A DNA stretch of 64,000 nucleotides, taken from positions 1,674,001-1,738,000 of the forward strand of contig NZ_CP092074.1 in the NCBI RefSeq assembly GCF_024138715.1, given 5' to 3'. The position numbers were made by a program, and so were the translations under genes. This document shows positions 7,966 to 17,769 of this stretch, in pieces; the stretch's first letter is position 1; each line of letters opens with the position of its first letter. This stretch comes from Emticicia sp. 21SJ11W-3 (GTDB lineage Bacteria; Bacteroidota; Bacteroidia; Cytophagales; Spirosomataceae). The notes beneath the pieces were generated by a model. The model was not told the DNA's origin. It searched no databases and saw only the letters and a list, made by a program, of their open reading frames with translations.

Positions 7966-9096
7966 CTACCTGATTACCAGCGGCTCAAAATCCGTGAGGG
8001 CTTCGTCAAATACCACAAACCTGGCCGGATACCCCGCTGCAATTTGCCCAACCGATTGCTCCATGTTTACTGCCCTGGCAGCCCGTATGGTAGCCATTTT
8101 GATGGCTTCTTCCAGGCTGATACCTACTTGCTGCACGGCATTGCGCACAGCGTCAGCCATGGATATAGCCGCACCTGCCAGATTCCCCTCTGTGTTACGG
8201 TATTGTCCGTCTTTCAGGTAGGCATCAAATGCTTCCCATTGAAAATGCGTTACCTTACCACCCACAAAAAGCGCATCAGAAATCAGAAACAGCTTATCTT
8301 TTTTGATTTTATAGGCTATTCTTGCCGCAGCGTAGTCGCAATGGTAACCATCCAGAATTATAGGGGCGTACACATCAGGGTTATCAAACGTAGCGCCAAC
8401 AACCCCCGGTTCGCGGTGGCCCATCTGGGTCATGGCATTGTACAGGTGCGTGCAAAGGCTGATGCCCTTCCGGTAGGCATATTGCGCCTGTTTATAAGTA
8501 GCGTTAGAATGGCCTAATGATAACCTGATGCCGCTATCGAGCAGCATTTCCAATTGCTCGTCGGTAAAGTTCTCGGCAGCAATGGTCATTATTTTTATTA
8601 CATCTTTGCCGTATCTGATAATCTCTTCCAGCTCGTTGTTGGTGGGTTTTCTTACATAAGCTGCCAGATGCGCCCCACGTTTAGCCATATTCAGAAACGG
8701 CCCTTCCAGGTGCATACCTAATACGCCCGCATCAGGGTTTTTCTGCATAAAGTTTCTGGTGGCTTCTATGCCTTTCAGAATATTTTCTGTCGGTGAGGTT
8801 ATCAGGCAGGGCAGCACGTGGGTGGTACCCAGTGCCAGGCTGGCCTCATAAATATCCTGTATGGTTGCTTCGGTTGGGTATTGGGTAAAGTAGTGCTTTT
8901 CGCCACCGTTAATGTGCGTATCAATAAAACCGGGGGCAATATGCCTGCCTGCCAGGTCTATGGTGCGTGCCTTTTCATGCCCGAAACTATCAACAGGCTG
9001 AATGGCCTGCACAACGCCGTTTTCTATGATAAGGGTATGGTTTTGAAGTACTTGTGTGCCGGTATGAATAGTGGCATGGGCTAAGACGGTCTGCAT
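7966..9096 (-). CDS. nagA: N-acetylglucosamine-6-phosphate deacetylase
   Basis: 376 residues, full length. Removes acetate from GlcNAc-6-P to give glucosamine-6-P in amino-sugar catabolism and cell-wall recycling. Family landmarks: GFIDTHINGG after the small beta domain, HLEGPF with the metal-binding glutamate (about residue 130), SLGHSNAT, CTHLYNAM, ILDGYHCD, and the catalytic aspartate in FLISDALF. The protein begins with a urease-like beta strand region (IENGVVQAIQPVDS). It is transcribed divergently from grpE. No nagB or regulator is adjacent, so it appears monocistronic. Bases 7775-7965, downstream, hold nothing I can name. Confidence 0.93.
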   Translation of the reverse strand: MQTVLAHATIHTGTQVLQNHTLIIENGVVQAIQPVDSFGHEKARTIDLAGRHIAPGFIDTHINGGEKHYFTQYPTEATIQDIYEASLALGTTHVLPCLITSPTENILKGIEATRNFMQKNPDAGVLGMHLEGPFLNMAKRGAHLAAYVRKPTNNELEEIIRYGKDVIKIMTIAAENFTDEQLEMLLDSGIRLSLGHSNATYKQAQYAYRKGISLCTHLYNAMTQMGHREPGVVGATFDNPDVYAPIILDGYHCDYAAARIAYKIKKDKLFLISDALFVGGKVTHFQWEAFDAYLKDGQYRNTEGNLAGAAISMADAVRNAVQQVGISLEEAIKMATIRAARAVNMEQSVGQIAAGYPARFVVFDEALTDFEPLVIR

Positions 9097-9246
9097 AACA
9101 GGAATAGTGCTGAATTTTGCGGTAAGTTAAGTAAAATACCGGTTTAGAGGCGAACGATATGGTATTTAAAATTCTGCCATCTTGTCAGTAAATTATGTAT
9201 TGGCAAAATAATTGACGATTTTTGCAAAAACAAAATTGTTGGAAAA

Positions 9247-9810
9247 ATGGCAGAGAATAAAGAAGGACAAGAAATAACTGACGACCAAGTACAAGAAAAC
9301 AGTGAAAATCTGGCAGAAGAAACTGCAGCAGAAACCCCGGCTACTGAAAGCACAGAAACAGAAGATAAACAGGCATTGCTGGAAAACCAGCTGGCCGAGG
9401 CTAAAGATAAATACCTGCGCTTGTATGCTGAGTTTGAGAACTTCCGCCGCCGCACAGCTAAAGAAAAAATTGAGACCATCCAGAATGCCTCTGAGGGCTT
9501 GATTAAAGAGTTGATTCCTGTAATTGATGATTTTGAAAGAGCCAACAAATCTTTTGAAACCGTAACAGAAATTGAACCTCTGAAAGAGGGGATATCGTTG
9601 ATATTTAATAAGTTGCAAAAAACGCTGGCAGCCAAAGGCTTAAAGCCGATGGAGGCAAAAGACCAGGTTTTTGATGCCGAACTACACGAGTGCATTACCC
9701 AGTTTGCAGCCGGCGACGACAAAAAAGGATTGGTGATTGATGAGGTTGAGAAGGGGTACTTCCTGAACGATAAGGTGATTCGCTACGCCAAGGTGGTAGT
9801 GGGTAGCTAA
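9247..9810 (+). CDS. grpE: GrpE nucleotide exchange factor
   Basis: 187 residues. Exchanges ADP on DnaK. An acidic, low-complexity N-terminus (about 50 residues) is followed by the long coiled coil (LLENQLAEAKDKYLRLYAEFENFRRR) and the C-terminal beta domain with the family signature region GLKPMEAKDQVFDAELHE and VIRYAKVVVG at the end. It lies 88 bases upstream of dnaJ on the same strand, the usual grpE-dnaJ pair. dnaK is not in the window. Confidence 0.95.
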   Translation: MAENKEGQEITDDQVQENSENLAEETAAETPATESTETEDKQALLENQLAEAKDKYLRLYAEFENFRRRTAKEKIETIQNASEGLIKELIPVIDDFERANKSFETVTEIEPLKEGISLIFNKLQKTLAAKGLKPMEAKDQVFDAELHECITQFAAGDDKKGLVIDEVEKGYFLNDKVIRYAKVVVGS

Positions 9811-9898
9811 GCAGACAATATTTTTTGAGCGCAATAGTATTGGGTAAACGGCAGGCATGGCCGGGTTCTGTTTACGCAATGCAGTATATACAATCATT

Positions 9899-11050
9899 AT
9901 GGCACAAAAGAAAGATTATTACGAAGTATTAGGAGTAGGTAAAAACGCTACTGAAGATGAGCTGAAAAAGGCTTACCGGAAGCTGGCTATACAGTATCAC
10001 CCGGATAAAAACCCGGGCGACAAGGCCGCCGAGGAGAAGTTTAAAGAAATAGCTGAAGCCTACGGGGTGTTGTCTGATGCCGAGAAACGTCAGCGGTACG
10101 ATCAGTTCGGGCATCAGGGTGTAGGTGGTGCCGCTGGTGGCTATGGTGGCGCAGGTGTCAATATGGAGGATATCTTCAGCAGTGTCTTTGGTGACGACAG
10201 TCCGTTCGGTAGCTTTTTTGGCGGTGGTGGCAGACGCGGAGGTGGTGGCCAGCCGGTAAGAAAAGGCTCTGACTTGCGTATCAAGCTGAAACTGGACCTG
10301 GAAGAAATTGCCAACGGTGTTGAGAAAAAAATAAAAGTAAAACGCTATGTGGCCTGTAATACGTGTAGCGGTAATGGGTCGAAGAACGGTAACTCGCTCA
10401 AGACCTGCCAGACCTGTAACGGCTCGGGGCAGATACGCAAGGTGGTAAGCACCATGCTGGGCCAGATGGTATCTACCAGTACCTGCCATACCTGTAATGG
10501 CGAAGGCAAGGTAATTGTAGACCGTTGCGAAGTGTGTTTTGGCGAAGGCCGTGTACTGAACGAAGACCTGATTTCTATTAAAATACCTGCCGGGGTAGGC
10601 GAGGGCATGCAATTGTCTATGACAGGCAAGGGTAACGTACCCACCCGAGGTGGTGTGGCCGGAGACCTGCTGATAGTAATAGAAGAAGAAGAACACCCCG
10701 AACTGAAACGCGACGGCAGCAATATTATTTTTGATTTGAAACTGAACTTTGCCGATGCCGTATTGGGCAAAGATGCCGAAATACCCACCATTGGCGGCAA
10801 GGTGAAAATCAATATCAAGCCGGGAACCCAACCCGGAGAAGTGCTGCGCCTGAAAGGCAAAGGCCTGAAAGAAATAAACAGCTACAGCATTGGCGACCAG
10901 TTGGTGCATATTAATATTTATACCCCAACCAGCGTAAGCCCCGACGAAAAGGCCATACTGGAAAAACTAAGGGAAGCCCCGAATTTCCAGCCCAGAGCTA
11001 CCAAAAACGACAAAAGTTTCTTTGACAGAATGAAAGATTTCTTTCATTAA
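9899..11050 (+). CDS. dnaJ: Chaperone DnaJ
   Basis: 383 residues from the ATG at 9899 ([12 protein letters not shown]); a longer frame starts 42 bases earlier but adds no family sequence. J domain at residues 5-70 with HPD at 34-36, then a Gly/Phe-rich linker ([17 protein letters not shown]), four zinc-finger repeats of CxxCxGxG type ([32 protein letters not shown]), then the two C-terminal substrate-binding domains. A class I DnaJ that stimulates DnaK ATPase. Pairs with grpE just upstream. A hairpin terminator follows. Confidence 0.97.
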   Translation: MAQKKDYYEVLGVGKNATEDELKKAYRKLAIQYHPDKNPGDKAAEEKFKEIAEAYGVLSDAEKRQRYDQFGHQGVGGAAGGYGGAGVNMEDIFSSVFGDDSPFGSFFGGGGRRGGGGQPVRKGSDLRIKLKLDLEEIANGVEKKIKVKRYVACNTCSGNGSKNGNSLKTCQTCNGSGQIRKVVSTMLGQMVSTSTCHTCNGEGKVIVDRCEVCFGEGRVLNEDLISIKIPAGVGEGMQLSMTGKGNVPTRGGVAGDLLIVIEEEEHPELKRDGSNIIFDLKLNFADAVLGKDAEIPTIGGKVKINIKPGTQPGEVLRLKGKGLKEINSYSIGDQLVHINIYTPTSVSPDEKAILEKLREAPNFQPRATKNDKSFFDRMKDFFH

Positions 11051-11056
11051 GATGAT

Positions 11057-11080
11057 GAAGCCCTCTGCACTGAGGGCTTT
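11057..11080. terminator. Terminator between dnaJ and the TPR gene
   Basis: Stem AAGCCCTC / GAGGGCTT with a six-base loop. It lies between convergent genes. Confidence 0.75.
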
Positions 11081-11085
11081 GTTGT

Positions 11086-13077
11086 TTATGGGGTATTTAG
11101 ATTGTTTAAGGCATTTTGTGCCCAATTAAGATTATTCTGATATTCTTTAGCTTGGGGGACTGCTTCTACCAATTCAGACCAGAGTTTCTCCGCTTTTTTA
11201 TAATAATTGAATGCTTCTTTTGAATTTGTACTTTTATAGAAAGTGCCGAGTTTGGAATAAGAAATGGCCAAACCGTTTTTGAAAGAAACCTGATTGGGAT
11301 AGTCTCTGTAAAGTTCGTGAAAAAGGTTGGTTTCTTTCTGAAAGAAATCTAAAGCGTTTGTCAGGTTACCCATTGTCTGGTTGAGTTCCCCTAATTTTTC
11401 ATAAGAAATGGCCAGATTGTTTTTGAAATCAACCTGATTGGGAAAGTCTTTGTAGAGTTCTTCACAGAGTTGATTATACTTCTGAAAGAACTCTAAAGCG
11501 TTTGTTAGGTTACCCATTGCCTGGTTGAGGTCGCCTAATCTTTCATAAGAAATGGCCAGACCGTTTTTGAAAGAGACCTGGTTGGGATGGTCTTTGTAGA
11601 GTTCTTCACAGAGTTGATTATACTTCTGAAAGAACTCTAAAGCGTTTGTCAGGTTACCCATTGCCTGGTTGAGGTTGCCTAATCTGGAATAAGAAATGGC
11701 CAGACCTCTTTTAAAATCAACCTGATTGGGATAATCTTTGTGGAGTTCTTCACAGAGCTGATTATATTTCTGAAAGTACTCTAAAGCGTTTGTCAGGTTA
11801 CCCATTGCCTGGTTGAGGTCGCCTAATCTGGAATAAGAAATGGCCAGATTCTTTTTGAAATCAACCTGATTGGGAAAGTCTTTGTAGAGTTCTTCACCTA
11901 GCTTATTTCTTTTCTGAAAGAACGCTAAAGCGTTTGTTAGGTTACCCATTGCCTGGTTGAGGTCACCTAATTTTTCATAAGAAATGGCCAAACCGTTTTT
12001 GAAATCAACCTGATTGGGATAATCTTTGTGGAGTTCTTCACAGAGCTGATTATACTTCTGAAAGAACTCTAAAGCGTTTGGCAGGTTACCCATTGCCTGG
12101 TTGAGGCCGCCTAGTTTTGAATATGAAATGGCTAAATCATTTTTAAAAGAAACCTGATTGGGAAATTCTTTGTAGAGTTCTTCAAGTATTTTTACTGCTT
12201 TTTCAAAAGCCTCTAGGGCAAGATTAATTTTACCTTCGTTTGAGTAGATAGCACCGAGCCTTTCATAGCATATAGCTTCCAAATGTTTAGATTTTGCAAA
12301 ATGCAAAGCTCGTTGGTAATGAGTAATTGCATCCTCATAAGAATAAGTTAACCTATATATTTCAGCAATATCAAAGATTATGCTATCATTCAAAAGATTC
12401 AAATGATTGTAATACAATTGAAGAATATTAAGCGCTTCTTCAGTTTGACCATTCTCAGCATATTTTTTTGCTAAAGGAAGCCCAATTGTTTGTGCAATTT
12501 GTTCTTTCGAGCCTGAACTATCACTTAACTGTTTTTCTAAAATCCTGATACTACTTTCATTTAATTTTATATTTGAATCAAATTCGACGCTATCATCCAA
12601 ATTGTTTAAAGCGGATAAATCTTTAATAGAAGGTTCGGATAGCTGTTGTTCAAAACGGATATTCGTAAATAACCGCTGACTATACAGGTCGTGGGCTTGG
12701 TTACTAATTTTAACTAGGGCATTATCTGTTACCCAAAAAACAATGGGTTTATTTAACTCAATCAGACTTTCACGGGTATAATTAAAAGTATTAACAAAAG
12801 ATGTTCTTTTTTTGATTAACTCTGATAAGTTCATTATCAAAACCCCGGAATGGTTCTCTAGTGCATCTTCTATCTGTTGAATAAATGGTGTGTCAGAATC
12901 TGCAAGAAATAAAATACTAACAGAAGGTATTTCTACTTTTAGCCTATTACTTACTATCGGAATCAAACGTTGATCTACAGCTGTGGCAAAGCAATAGCCA
13001 GTCTCTTTGGGTTGAGATAAAAAGCGTTTTAAACGATTATATTTCTTTTCAGAATCATCAGAAAGTAATATGTCCAT
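11086..13077 (-). CDS. TPR-repeat protein partnered with an AAA ATPase
   Basis: 663 residues. Residues 1-150 form an uncharacterised alpha/beta region with a segment (LNKPIVFWVTDNALVKI) that resembles the N-terminal region of STAND/TPR conflict proteins. Residues ~190-310 hold ordinary TPRs. From ~310 to ~600 run six near-identical 48-residue units (pattern YxRLGDLNQAMGNLTNALEF ... YPNQVDFKNGLAIS), each a TPR plus a linker. The repeats are close to identical in DNA with a period of 144 bp. The start codon abuts the stop of the upstream ATPase (TAA immediately followed by ATG), so the two are translationally coupled. Function is unknown; a sensing or scaffold role with the ATPase, perhaps in defence, is inference. 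Confidence 0.75.
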   Translation of the reverse strand: MDILLSDDSEKKYNRLKRFLSQPKETGYCFATAVDQRLIPIVSNRLKVEIPSVSILFLADSDTPFIQQIEDALENHSGVLIMNLSELIKKRTSFVNTFNYTRESLIELNKPIVFWVTDNALVKISNQAHDLYSQRLFTNIRFEQQLSEPSIKDLSALNNLDDSVEFDSNIKLNESSIRILEKQLSDSSGSKEQIAQTIGLPLAKKYAENGQTEEALNILQLYYNHLNLLNDSIIFDIAEIYRLTYSYEDAITHYQRALHFAKSKHLEAICYERLGAIYSNEGKINLALEAFEKAVKILEELYKEFPNQVSFKNDLAISYSKLGGLNQAMGNLPNALEFFQKYNQLCEELHKDYPNQVDFKNGLAISYEKLGDLNQAMGNLTNALAFFQKRNKLGEELYKDFPNQVDFKKNLAISYSRLGDLNQAMGNLTNALEYFQKYNQLCEELHKDYPNQVDFKRGLAISYSRLGNLNQAMGNLTNALEFFQKYNQLCEELYKDHPNQVSFKNGLAISYERLGDLNQAMGNLTNALEFFQKYNQLCEELYKDFPNQVDFKNNLAISYEKLGELNQTMGNLTNALDFFQKETNLFHELYRDYPNQVSFKNGLAISYSKLGTFYKSTNSKEAFNYYKKAEKLWSELVEAVPQAKEYQNNLNWAQNALNNLNTP
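11348..12200 (-). repeat. 144-bp tandem repeats inside the TPR gene
   Basis: The marker TCTAAAGCG (plus strand, or a one-base variant of it) recurs at 11348, 11492, 11636, 11780, 11924 and 12068, exactly 144 bases apart, with high identity across each unit. This implies recent duplication or gene conversion within the gene. Confidence 0.9.
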
Positions 13078-14412
13078 TTATAAAAGTCCTTTTCTTTCTA
13101 AAATTTTTCTTACCACAGGATGCACTGCTCCCCAGAATTCACCGTTATAACCTAAGACACAAAGAGTTTGTCGTAACTTAAGCATTAGAAGCGTGTTTTC
13201 AAATTGGCCGGTTTCTACCAATTTTAATAACTCATCATAAATTTTTTCAACCGGAAAATACTGACCCTCAATTTTTTCATCCGTTAAGTTGTTTTGATAA
13301 TCTTGAATCAGGTTTTGTAATGATTTTTGGTAATCGCCTTCTCTTATTTTTTCTCTTTCTTCATCTATCGCAAAATTGGCAGCTTCACGAATCAATAAAA
13401 ACAAATCTCTAAGGCAACCCCCACTCATCAGAATCATGTCCTTCAAAATACTCTGATTTTCAAAAATATTTAAGTCCATGCGTTTTTCTACAATGCTAAT
13501 TAAAGTAGTTATTCCATTTGCTGACTCTTCTCCAGTCTTTTCTTTTACCTTTATCATAGGTAACTCATATCGCTCTGCAAAAAATGGCTTTATATGGTTA
13601 AAATAGCTGCTATAATACAGTGCTATCGGAAAAGTAAAAATTATATTTACTTCTAGCTGAGTAATTTGCCCAGCGTGGTTCACAAATAAGTCTTTTGAAG
13701 ATTCTAAAGAGACTTTGTCTAAATCTTCAACAATTATCAGCAAGTTATCTTTATTAATTTTGTGTAATTGTAGTCTTATTTCATTAATTAAAAGGTTACA
13801 GTTTTCAATTAAATCAGCTAATCTTGGCTCAATTTCATTTTTAAGTACTTCTTTGAATGATCTACTCGCCTTAGCAGTGGCTTTTAATTTTGCAAAGAAT
13901 TTTTGTATATAAGGGATACCAAATGAGGAATCTGCACCTGCTTCAAACTCAGCACCAAAATATTTATCTTTTACCCGTGTGATTTCCGTACTTGTTTCCC
14001 AAAGTCGTATTCTTTCAAGATAGTCCTCATTAAGTTCAAGGCCATTTTCTACTACTACATCAAATAGCTTTTCCATTGTCACAATAAAAAGCTCAATATA
14101 ATTGATGTTTTCGGGGTCAAGTTCTTTAAAAACTGAATAATGTAATACTAAATATTTATCTCCTTTATCAATAATGTCCTGCTTTAACTTATTTAGTTCG
14201 GTACTTTTACCACAACCTTTATATCCTACAAATAGTACATGGCACGGCAAGTCATTTATGCTTTCCAGCTGTCGGTAAATTCGCTTGCGAAAGGGTGTGC
14301 CACCTCTGGCATTATCTGTTTCTAAATACAAATCCAAATCCTCCACACTTAATGGCGTACCTAAAAATGCTCTTGCTACATTATCAATAGAAGCTGCTTT
14401 AACTATTTTCAT
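13078..14412 (-). CDS. P-loop AAA ATPase of the ATPase/TPR pair
   Basis: 444 residues. Walker A GYKGCGKST lies near residue 62, Walker B LLIIVEDLDKV near 225, and SGGCLRDLF near 330 resembles the sensor 2 region of Orc/Cdc6- or KAP-like AAA+ ATPases. No transmembrane segment is seen, so it is cytoplasmic. Gene order ATPase then TPR, with stop and start codons touching, indicates a two-gene unit. The base composition is more AT-rich than the grpE-dnaJ and DUF2723 genes around it, a hint of transfer. Similar ATPase/TPR gene pairs occur as accessory genes in other bacteria. Alternative: a KAP-like signalling NTPase unrelated to defence. Confidence 0.75.
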   Translation of the reverse strand: MKIVKAASIDNVARAFLGTPLSVEDLDLYLETDNARGGTPFRKRIYRQLESINDLPCHVLFVGYKGCGKSTELNKLKQDIIDKGDKYLVLHYSVFKELDPENINYIELFIVTMEKLFDVVVENGLELNEDYLERIRLWETSTEITRVKDKYFGAEFEAGADSSFGIPYIQKFFAKLKATAKASRSFKEVLKNEIEPRLADLIENCNLLINEIRLQLHKINKDNLLIIVEDLDKVSLESSKDLFVNHAGQITQLEVNIIFTFPIALYYSSYFNHIKPFFAERYELPMIKVKEKTGEESANGITTLISIVEKRMDLNIFENQSILKDMILMSGGCLRDLFLLIREAANFAIDEEREKIREGDYQKSLQNLIQDYQNNLTDEKIEGQYFPVEKIYDELLKLVETGQFENTLLMLKLRQTLCVLGYNGEFWGAVHPVVRKILERKGLL

Positions 14413-14726
14413 ATTTGCTGTTATATATCTACAAAAGTAGTTTTTGTTCTGGAGAATAAAAACATTTAAAAATAAAGAGTTTCTGGCAAAATACTTATCC
14501 TATTGCAGAGTTATTGTAAACTAATAACTTCATTAAAAACGTCATTAAAAGCTGAGAGGTTCCCATTTCTTTTATAATGCAACCTCTTCCCGCTTCCCCC
14601 TTTTAACATAATTTAAGTTCGTTTTTAAGGATACTCTGACCTAAATTCTCTATTTTTGAGCCTCATTGTGATTTGGGAACCGAAACTATCCTGAACTAAA
14701 GCATTTAAACATTTATTTACTATCAA
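14413..14726. other. Divergent intergenic region
   Basis: About 310 bases between the minus-strand ATPase and the plus-strand DUF2723 gene. It contains an imperfect hairpin (GAGAGGTT at 14554-14561 with AACCTCTT at 14581-14588) and a minus-7 element at 14651. No gene is visible. Confidence 0.5.
14651..14658 (+). promoter_or_regulatory. Minus-7 element upstream of DUF2723 gene
   Basis: TATTTTTG matches TAnnTTTG, 69 bases upstream of the ATG. A convincing minus-33 element is not seen. Confidence 0.45.
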
Positions 14727-17711
14727 ATGAACAATTTTAAAAGGCTTAATAATATTGTAGGCTGGGCTATATTTGCCATTTCATTGATTTCTTACACTTT
14801 AACGGTTGAACCCACAGCCAGTTTCTGGGACTGCGGCGAGTTTATTGCCTGCGCCTACAAACTACAGGTGCCTCACCCTGCCGGTGCTCCGTTGTTTCTG
14901 TTAATTGGCCGCATGGCCTCTTTGCTGGCAGGTAGCGACGTAACCAAAGTGGCGCTGATGATAAACATGGTGTCGGTTATAGCCAGTGCATTTACAATCT
15001 TATTTATGTTCTGGACCATCTCTTTGCTGGCGCGTAAGGTGTTCGGCAAAAAAGGTGAAGAACTCAACTCATCAGAGATTATTCTGGTTTTAGGTGCCAG
15101 TGCTGTTGGTTCTCTGGTATACGCTTTCTCTGATTCATTCTGGTTTTCAGCAGTTGAAGCCGAGGTTTATGGTATGTCATCTTTCTTTACGGCCATTGTG
15201 GTTTGGGCGGCTTTCAGATGGGAGTTGATAGAAGACGAGTCAGACGCTAACCGCTGGTTGGTTTTTATTGCCTATCTGGTAGGGTTGTCAATCGGTGTGC
15301 ACTTACTGAATCTGGTAACTATTCCGGCGCTGGCCTTAATCTATTATTATAAAAAGACCAAAAAAGTAACATGGAAAGGTGGCATTATTGCCTTTCTGAT
15401 AGGTATGGTGGTGTTGGGCATTGTTAATGTTGGCGTTATTACGGGTATACCGTCGCTGGCGTTCACTTTCGAGAAATTGTTTGTCAATGTGTTTGGTATG
15501 CCTTTCAGTTCAGGTAGTTTGTTCTTTGTTGTGTTTTTGATAGGCTCTTTAGCTTATGCTATTTTCTATACCAATAAAAAAGGAATGGTCGTTGCCAATA
15601 CGGCATTGGTTTCGTTTGCTTTTATATTGATAGGCTATTCAAGCTACACCATTGCTTTGATACGCTCAAATTACAATCCGCCTATCAACGAAAACAACCC
15701 GAGCAACGTATTAACCTACGTATCGTACCTGAAACGTGAGCAATATGGCAGCCGCCCGCTGTTATACGGCCCTGTATTTACAGGCAAGCTGGAGTCTATC
15801 GAAAACGGTGACCCTATCTACAAAATAGGTAAAGATAAATATGAGGTTTACGACCACAAGCCAAATTATATATGGGGGCCAAACAGCGAAAGCCTTTTGC
15901 CGCGTATGTGGAGCACAGATGCTAACCACCAGGCGGTGTACCGTCAGGAAATGGGCTTGTCGCCTGAGCAAAAACCTACGCTTATAACCAATGTCATGTA
16001 TATGTTCAAACGTCAGATGGGTTACATGTACTGGCGTTACTTTACCTGGAATTTCTGGGGGCGGTCAAGCGACATTGAAGGGGCCGGGCCGACTAATATT
16101 TTTGAGTCGAAGAGTGCATTGCCTCCGGCAGTAAAAGAAAACCGTGCCAGAACCAACTTCTTTGGTTTGCCTGTTATTTTGGGTATTCTTGGTTTATTAT
16201 ACCATTATTTCCGTCGCGAGCGAGATGCCCTCGTGTTATTCCTGTTATTTCTGTTTACAGGTCTGGCACTGGTGGTATTCCTGAATGCACCACCGATTGA
16301 GCCACGCGAGCGTGATTATATCTACGTGGGTTCGTTCTATATCTGGGCAATCTGGATTGGCTTGGGTGTAATGGGCTTGTTCGACTACGTGTTCAAGTTT
16401 ATAAAAAATGTGCAGTCAAGAGCCATTGCCTCAACGGCTGTTGGTTTGGTAGTGCCTTTAATTATGTTGCCACAGGCATGGAGAGGCCATGACCGTTCGA
16501 ACCGTTATCACCAGATAGATTTTGCTAAAAACCTGCTTAACTCTTGTGACAAAGATGCCATATTGTTTACAGGTGGCGATAACGACACTTTCCCGCTATG
16601 GTATGTGCAGGAGGTAGAAGGTTTCAGAACAGACGTGCGCGTTTGTAACCTGAGCCTTTTAGGAACCGACTGGTACTGCGAGCAGATGAAACGTAAAACC
16701 TATGAGTCAGACCCACTGCCGATTACGTTCTCAACCGACCAGCTACTAAGTGGTGTAAATGACCAGATTCCGTTTGTAGAGCGTTTGCAGGCACCCATTA
16801 ACCTGAAAGAGTTTCTGGAACTGGTAAAGAAAAATGACCCTGCTATACAGATACCACTGACAACCGGTGAGAGTATTAACTCTTTGCCGTCAGACAGCCT
16901 CTTCCTGACCTACAATGTTGAGGATGTGAAAAAACTGGGCTTTGTAGCCAAACAGTATGAGCCGTATCTGAACGGACAAATGGTGTGGAACATAGGCAAA
17001 CGTGATTTGTTGAAAAATGATTTGATGCAACTGGAAATGATTGCACAGAACAACTGGAAAAGACCTATCTATTTTGCAGGTACACTGGCCAGCGACAATT
17101 ACCTGAACCTGCGTGAATACATGCAGCTGGAAGGCTACGCTTACCGCCTGATGCCATTTAAAGTAGCGGATGGTGAAGACGGCTTTGTAAATACAGACGT
17201 AATGTATGAGAAGATGCTAAAGAAAATGGCATGGAGAGAGATGAATAATCCGAAAGTATATTACGATTCTGAAACGTATCTGAAGGTTCCTATTATCACG
17301 GCTCGTCTGGCATTTCTGAGACTGACCGACCAATTGATTAGAGAAGGTAAAAAAGACAAAGCCAAAGAAGTATTAGATTATGCCAACAGGGTTCTGCCGG
17401 ATGCGGCTATTCCTTACGACCAGCTTTGTACCAATTACGTAATGTATTACTTTGAAGTGGGCGACCCTAAAAAAGCAATGGAAATTGCCGAAGTAATAAC
17501 CAAACGTGCCGACGAGAACCTGGCTTATTTTACCGAAAAAGCTACCCGAACAAGTGCCGAATGGATGCCGGATAACGTACAGCAGTTTATTGAAATTAGC
17601 CTGAGAAACCTGCAGATTATTTCAAATGTATGCAATCGTAACGGTCAGGAAGCTGCCGCCAAAAAGTATGAGGCAATTTACAACAAACACTATTCAAGAT
17701 TAAGCAGATAA
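14727..17711 (+). CDS. DUF2723 membrane protein (O-mannosyltransferase-like)
   Basis: 994 residues. The N-terminal half is polytopic, with about ten or more hydrophobic helices, beginning MNNFKRLNNIVGWAIFAISL. The signature early loop (TVEPTASFWDCGEFIACAYK) contains the D/E pair shared with GT-C glycosyltransferases such as protein O-mannosyltransferases. Further on, EPRERDYIYVGSFYIWAIW is another conserved DUF2723 element. The C-terminal ~400 residues are soluble with TPR-like helices. Bacteroidota members are about this long and are predicted to add sugars from a lipid carrier to exported proteins. Substrate and sugar are not deducible. Transcribed alone and closed by a strong terminator. 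Confidence 0.88.
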   Translation: MNNFKRLNNIVGWAIFAISLISYTLTVEPTASFWDCGEFIACAYKLQVPHPAGAPLFLLIGRMASLLAGSDVTKVALMINMVSVIASAFTILFMFWTISLLARKVFGKKGEELNSSEIILVLGASAVGSLVYAFSDSFWFSAVEAEVYGMSSFFTAIVVWAAFRWELIEDESDANRWLVFIAYLVGLSIGVHLLNLVTIPALALIYYYKKTKKVTWKGGIIAFLIGMVVLGIVNVGVITGIPSLAFTFEKLFVNVFGMPFSSGSLFFVVFLIGSLAYAIFYTNKKGMVVANTALVSFAFILIGYSSYTIALIRSNYNPPINENNPSNVLTYVSYLKREQYGSRPLLYGPVFTGKLESIENGDPIYKIGKDKYEVYDHKPNYIWGPNSESLLPRMWSTDANHQAVYRQEMGLSPEQKPTLITNVMYMFKRQMGYMYWRYFTWNFWGRSSDIEGAGPTNIFESKSALPPAVKENRARTNFFGLPVILGILGLLYHYFRRERDALVLFLLFLFTGLALVVFLNAPPIEPRERDYIYVGSFYIWAIWIGLGVMGLFDYVFKFIKNVQSRAIASTAVGLVVPLIMLPQAWRGHDRSNRYHQIDFAKNLLNSCDKDAILFTGGDNDTFPLWYVQEVEGFRTDVRVCNLSLLGTDWYCEQMKRKTYESDPLPITFSTDQLLSGVNDQIPFVERLQAPINLKEFLELVKKNDPAIQIPLTTGESINSLPSDSLFLTYNVEDVKKLGFVAKQYEPYLNGQMVWNIGKRDLLKNDLMQLEMIAQNNWKRPIYFAGTLASDNYLNLREYMQLEGYAYRLMPFKVADGEDGFVNTDVMYEKMLKKMAWREMNNPKVYYDSETYLKVPIITARLAFLRLTDQLIREGKKDKAKEVLDYANRVLPDAAIPYDQLCTNYVMYYFEVGDPKKAMEIAEVITKRADENLAYFTEKATRTSAEWMPDNVQQFIEISLRNLQIISNVCNRNGQEAAAKKYEAIYNKHYSRLSR

Positions 17712-17726
17712 CCTGCCCAGAGCAAT

Positions 17727-17769
17727 AAACACCGGAGGGGCTTCTGAAAGGAGGCCCCTCCGGTGTTTT
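17727..17769. terminator. Bidirectional terminator
   Basis: AAACACCGGAGGGGC pairs perfectly with GCCCCTCCGGTGTTT, then TT. It serves the DUF2723 gene and the convergent YdcF-like gene, whose stop codon lies inside its right arm. Confidence 0.9.

Noticed and set aside
9929-10909. 326-aa minus-strand open frame
   Set aside because: Antisense of dnaJ; low-complexity translation with no family features.
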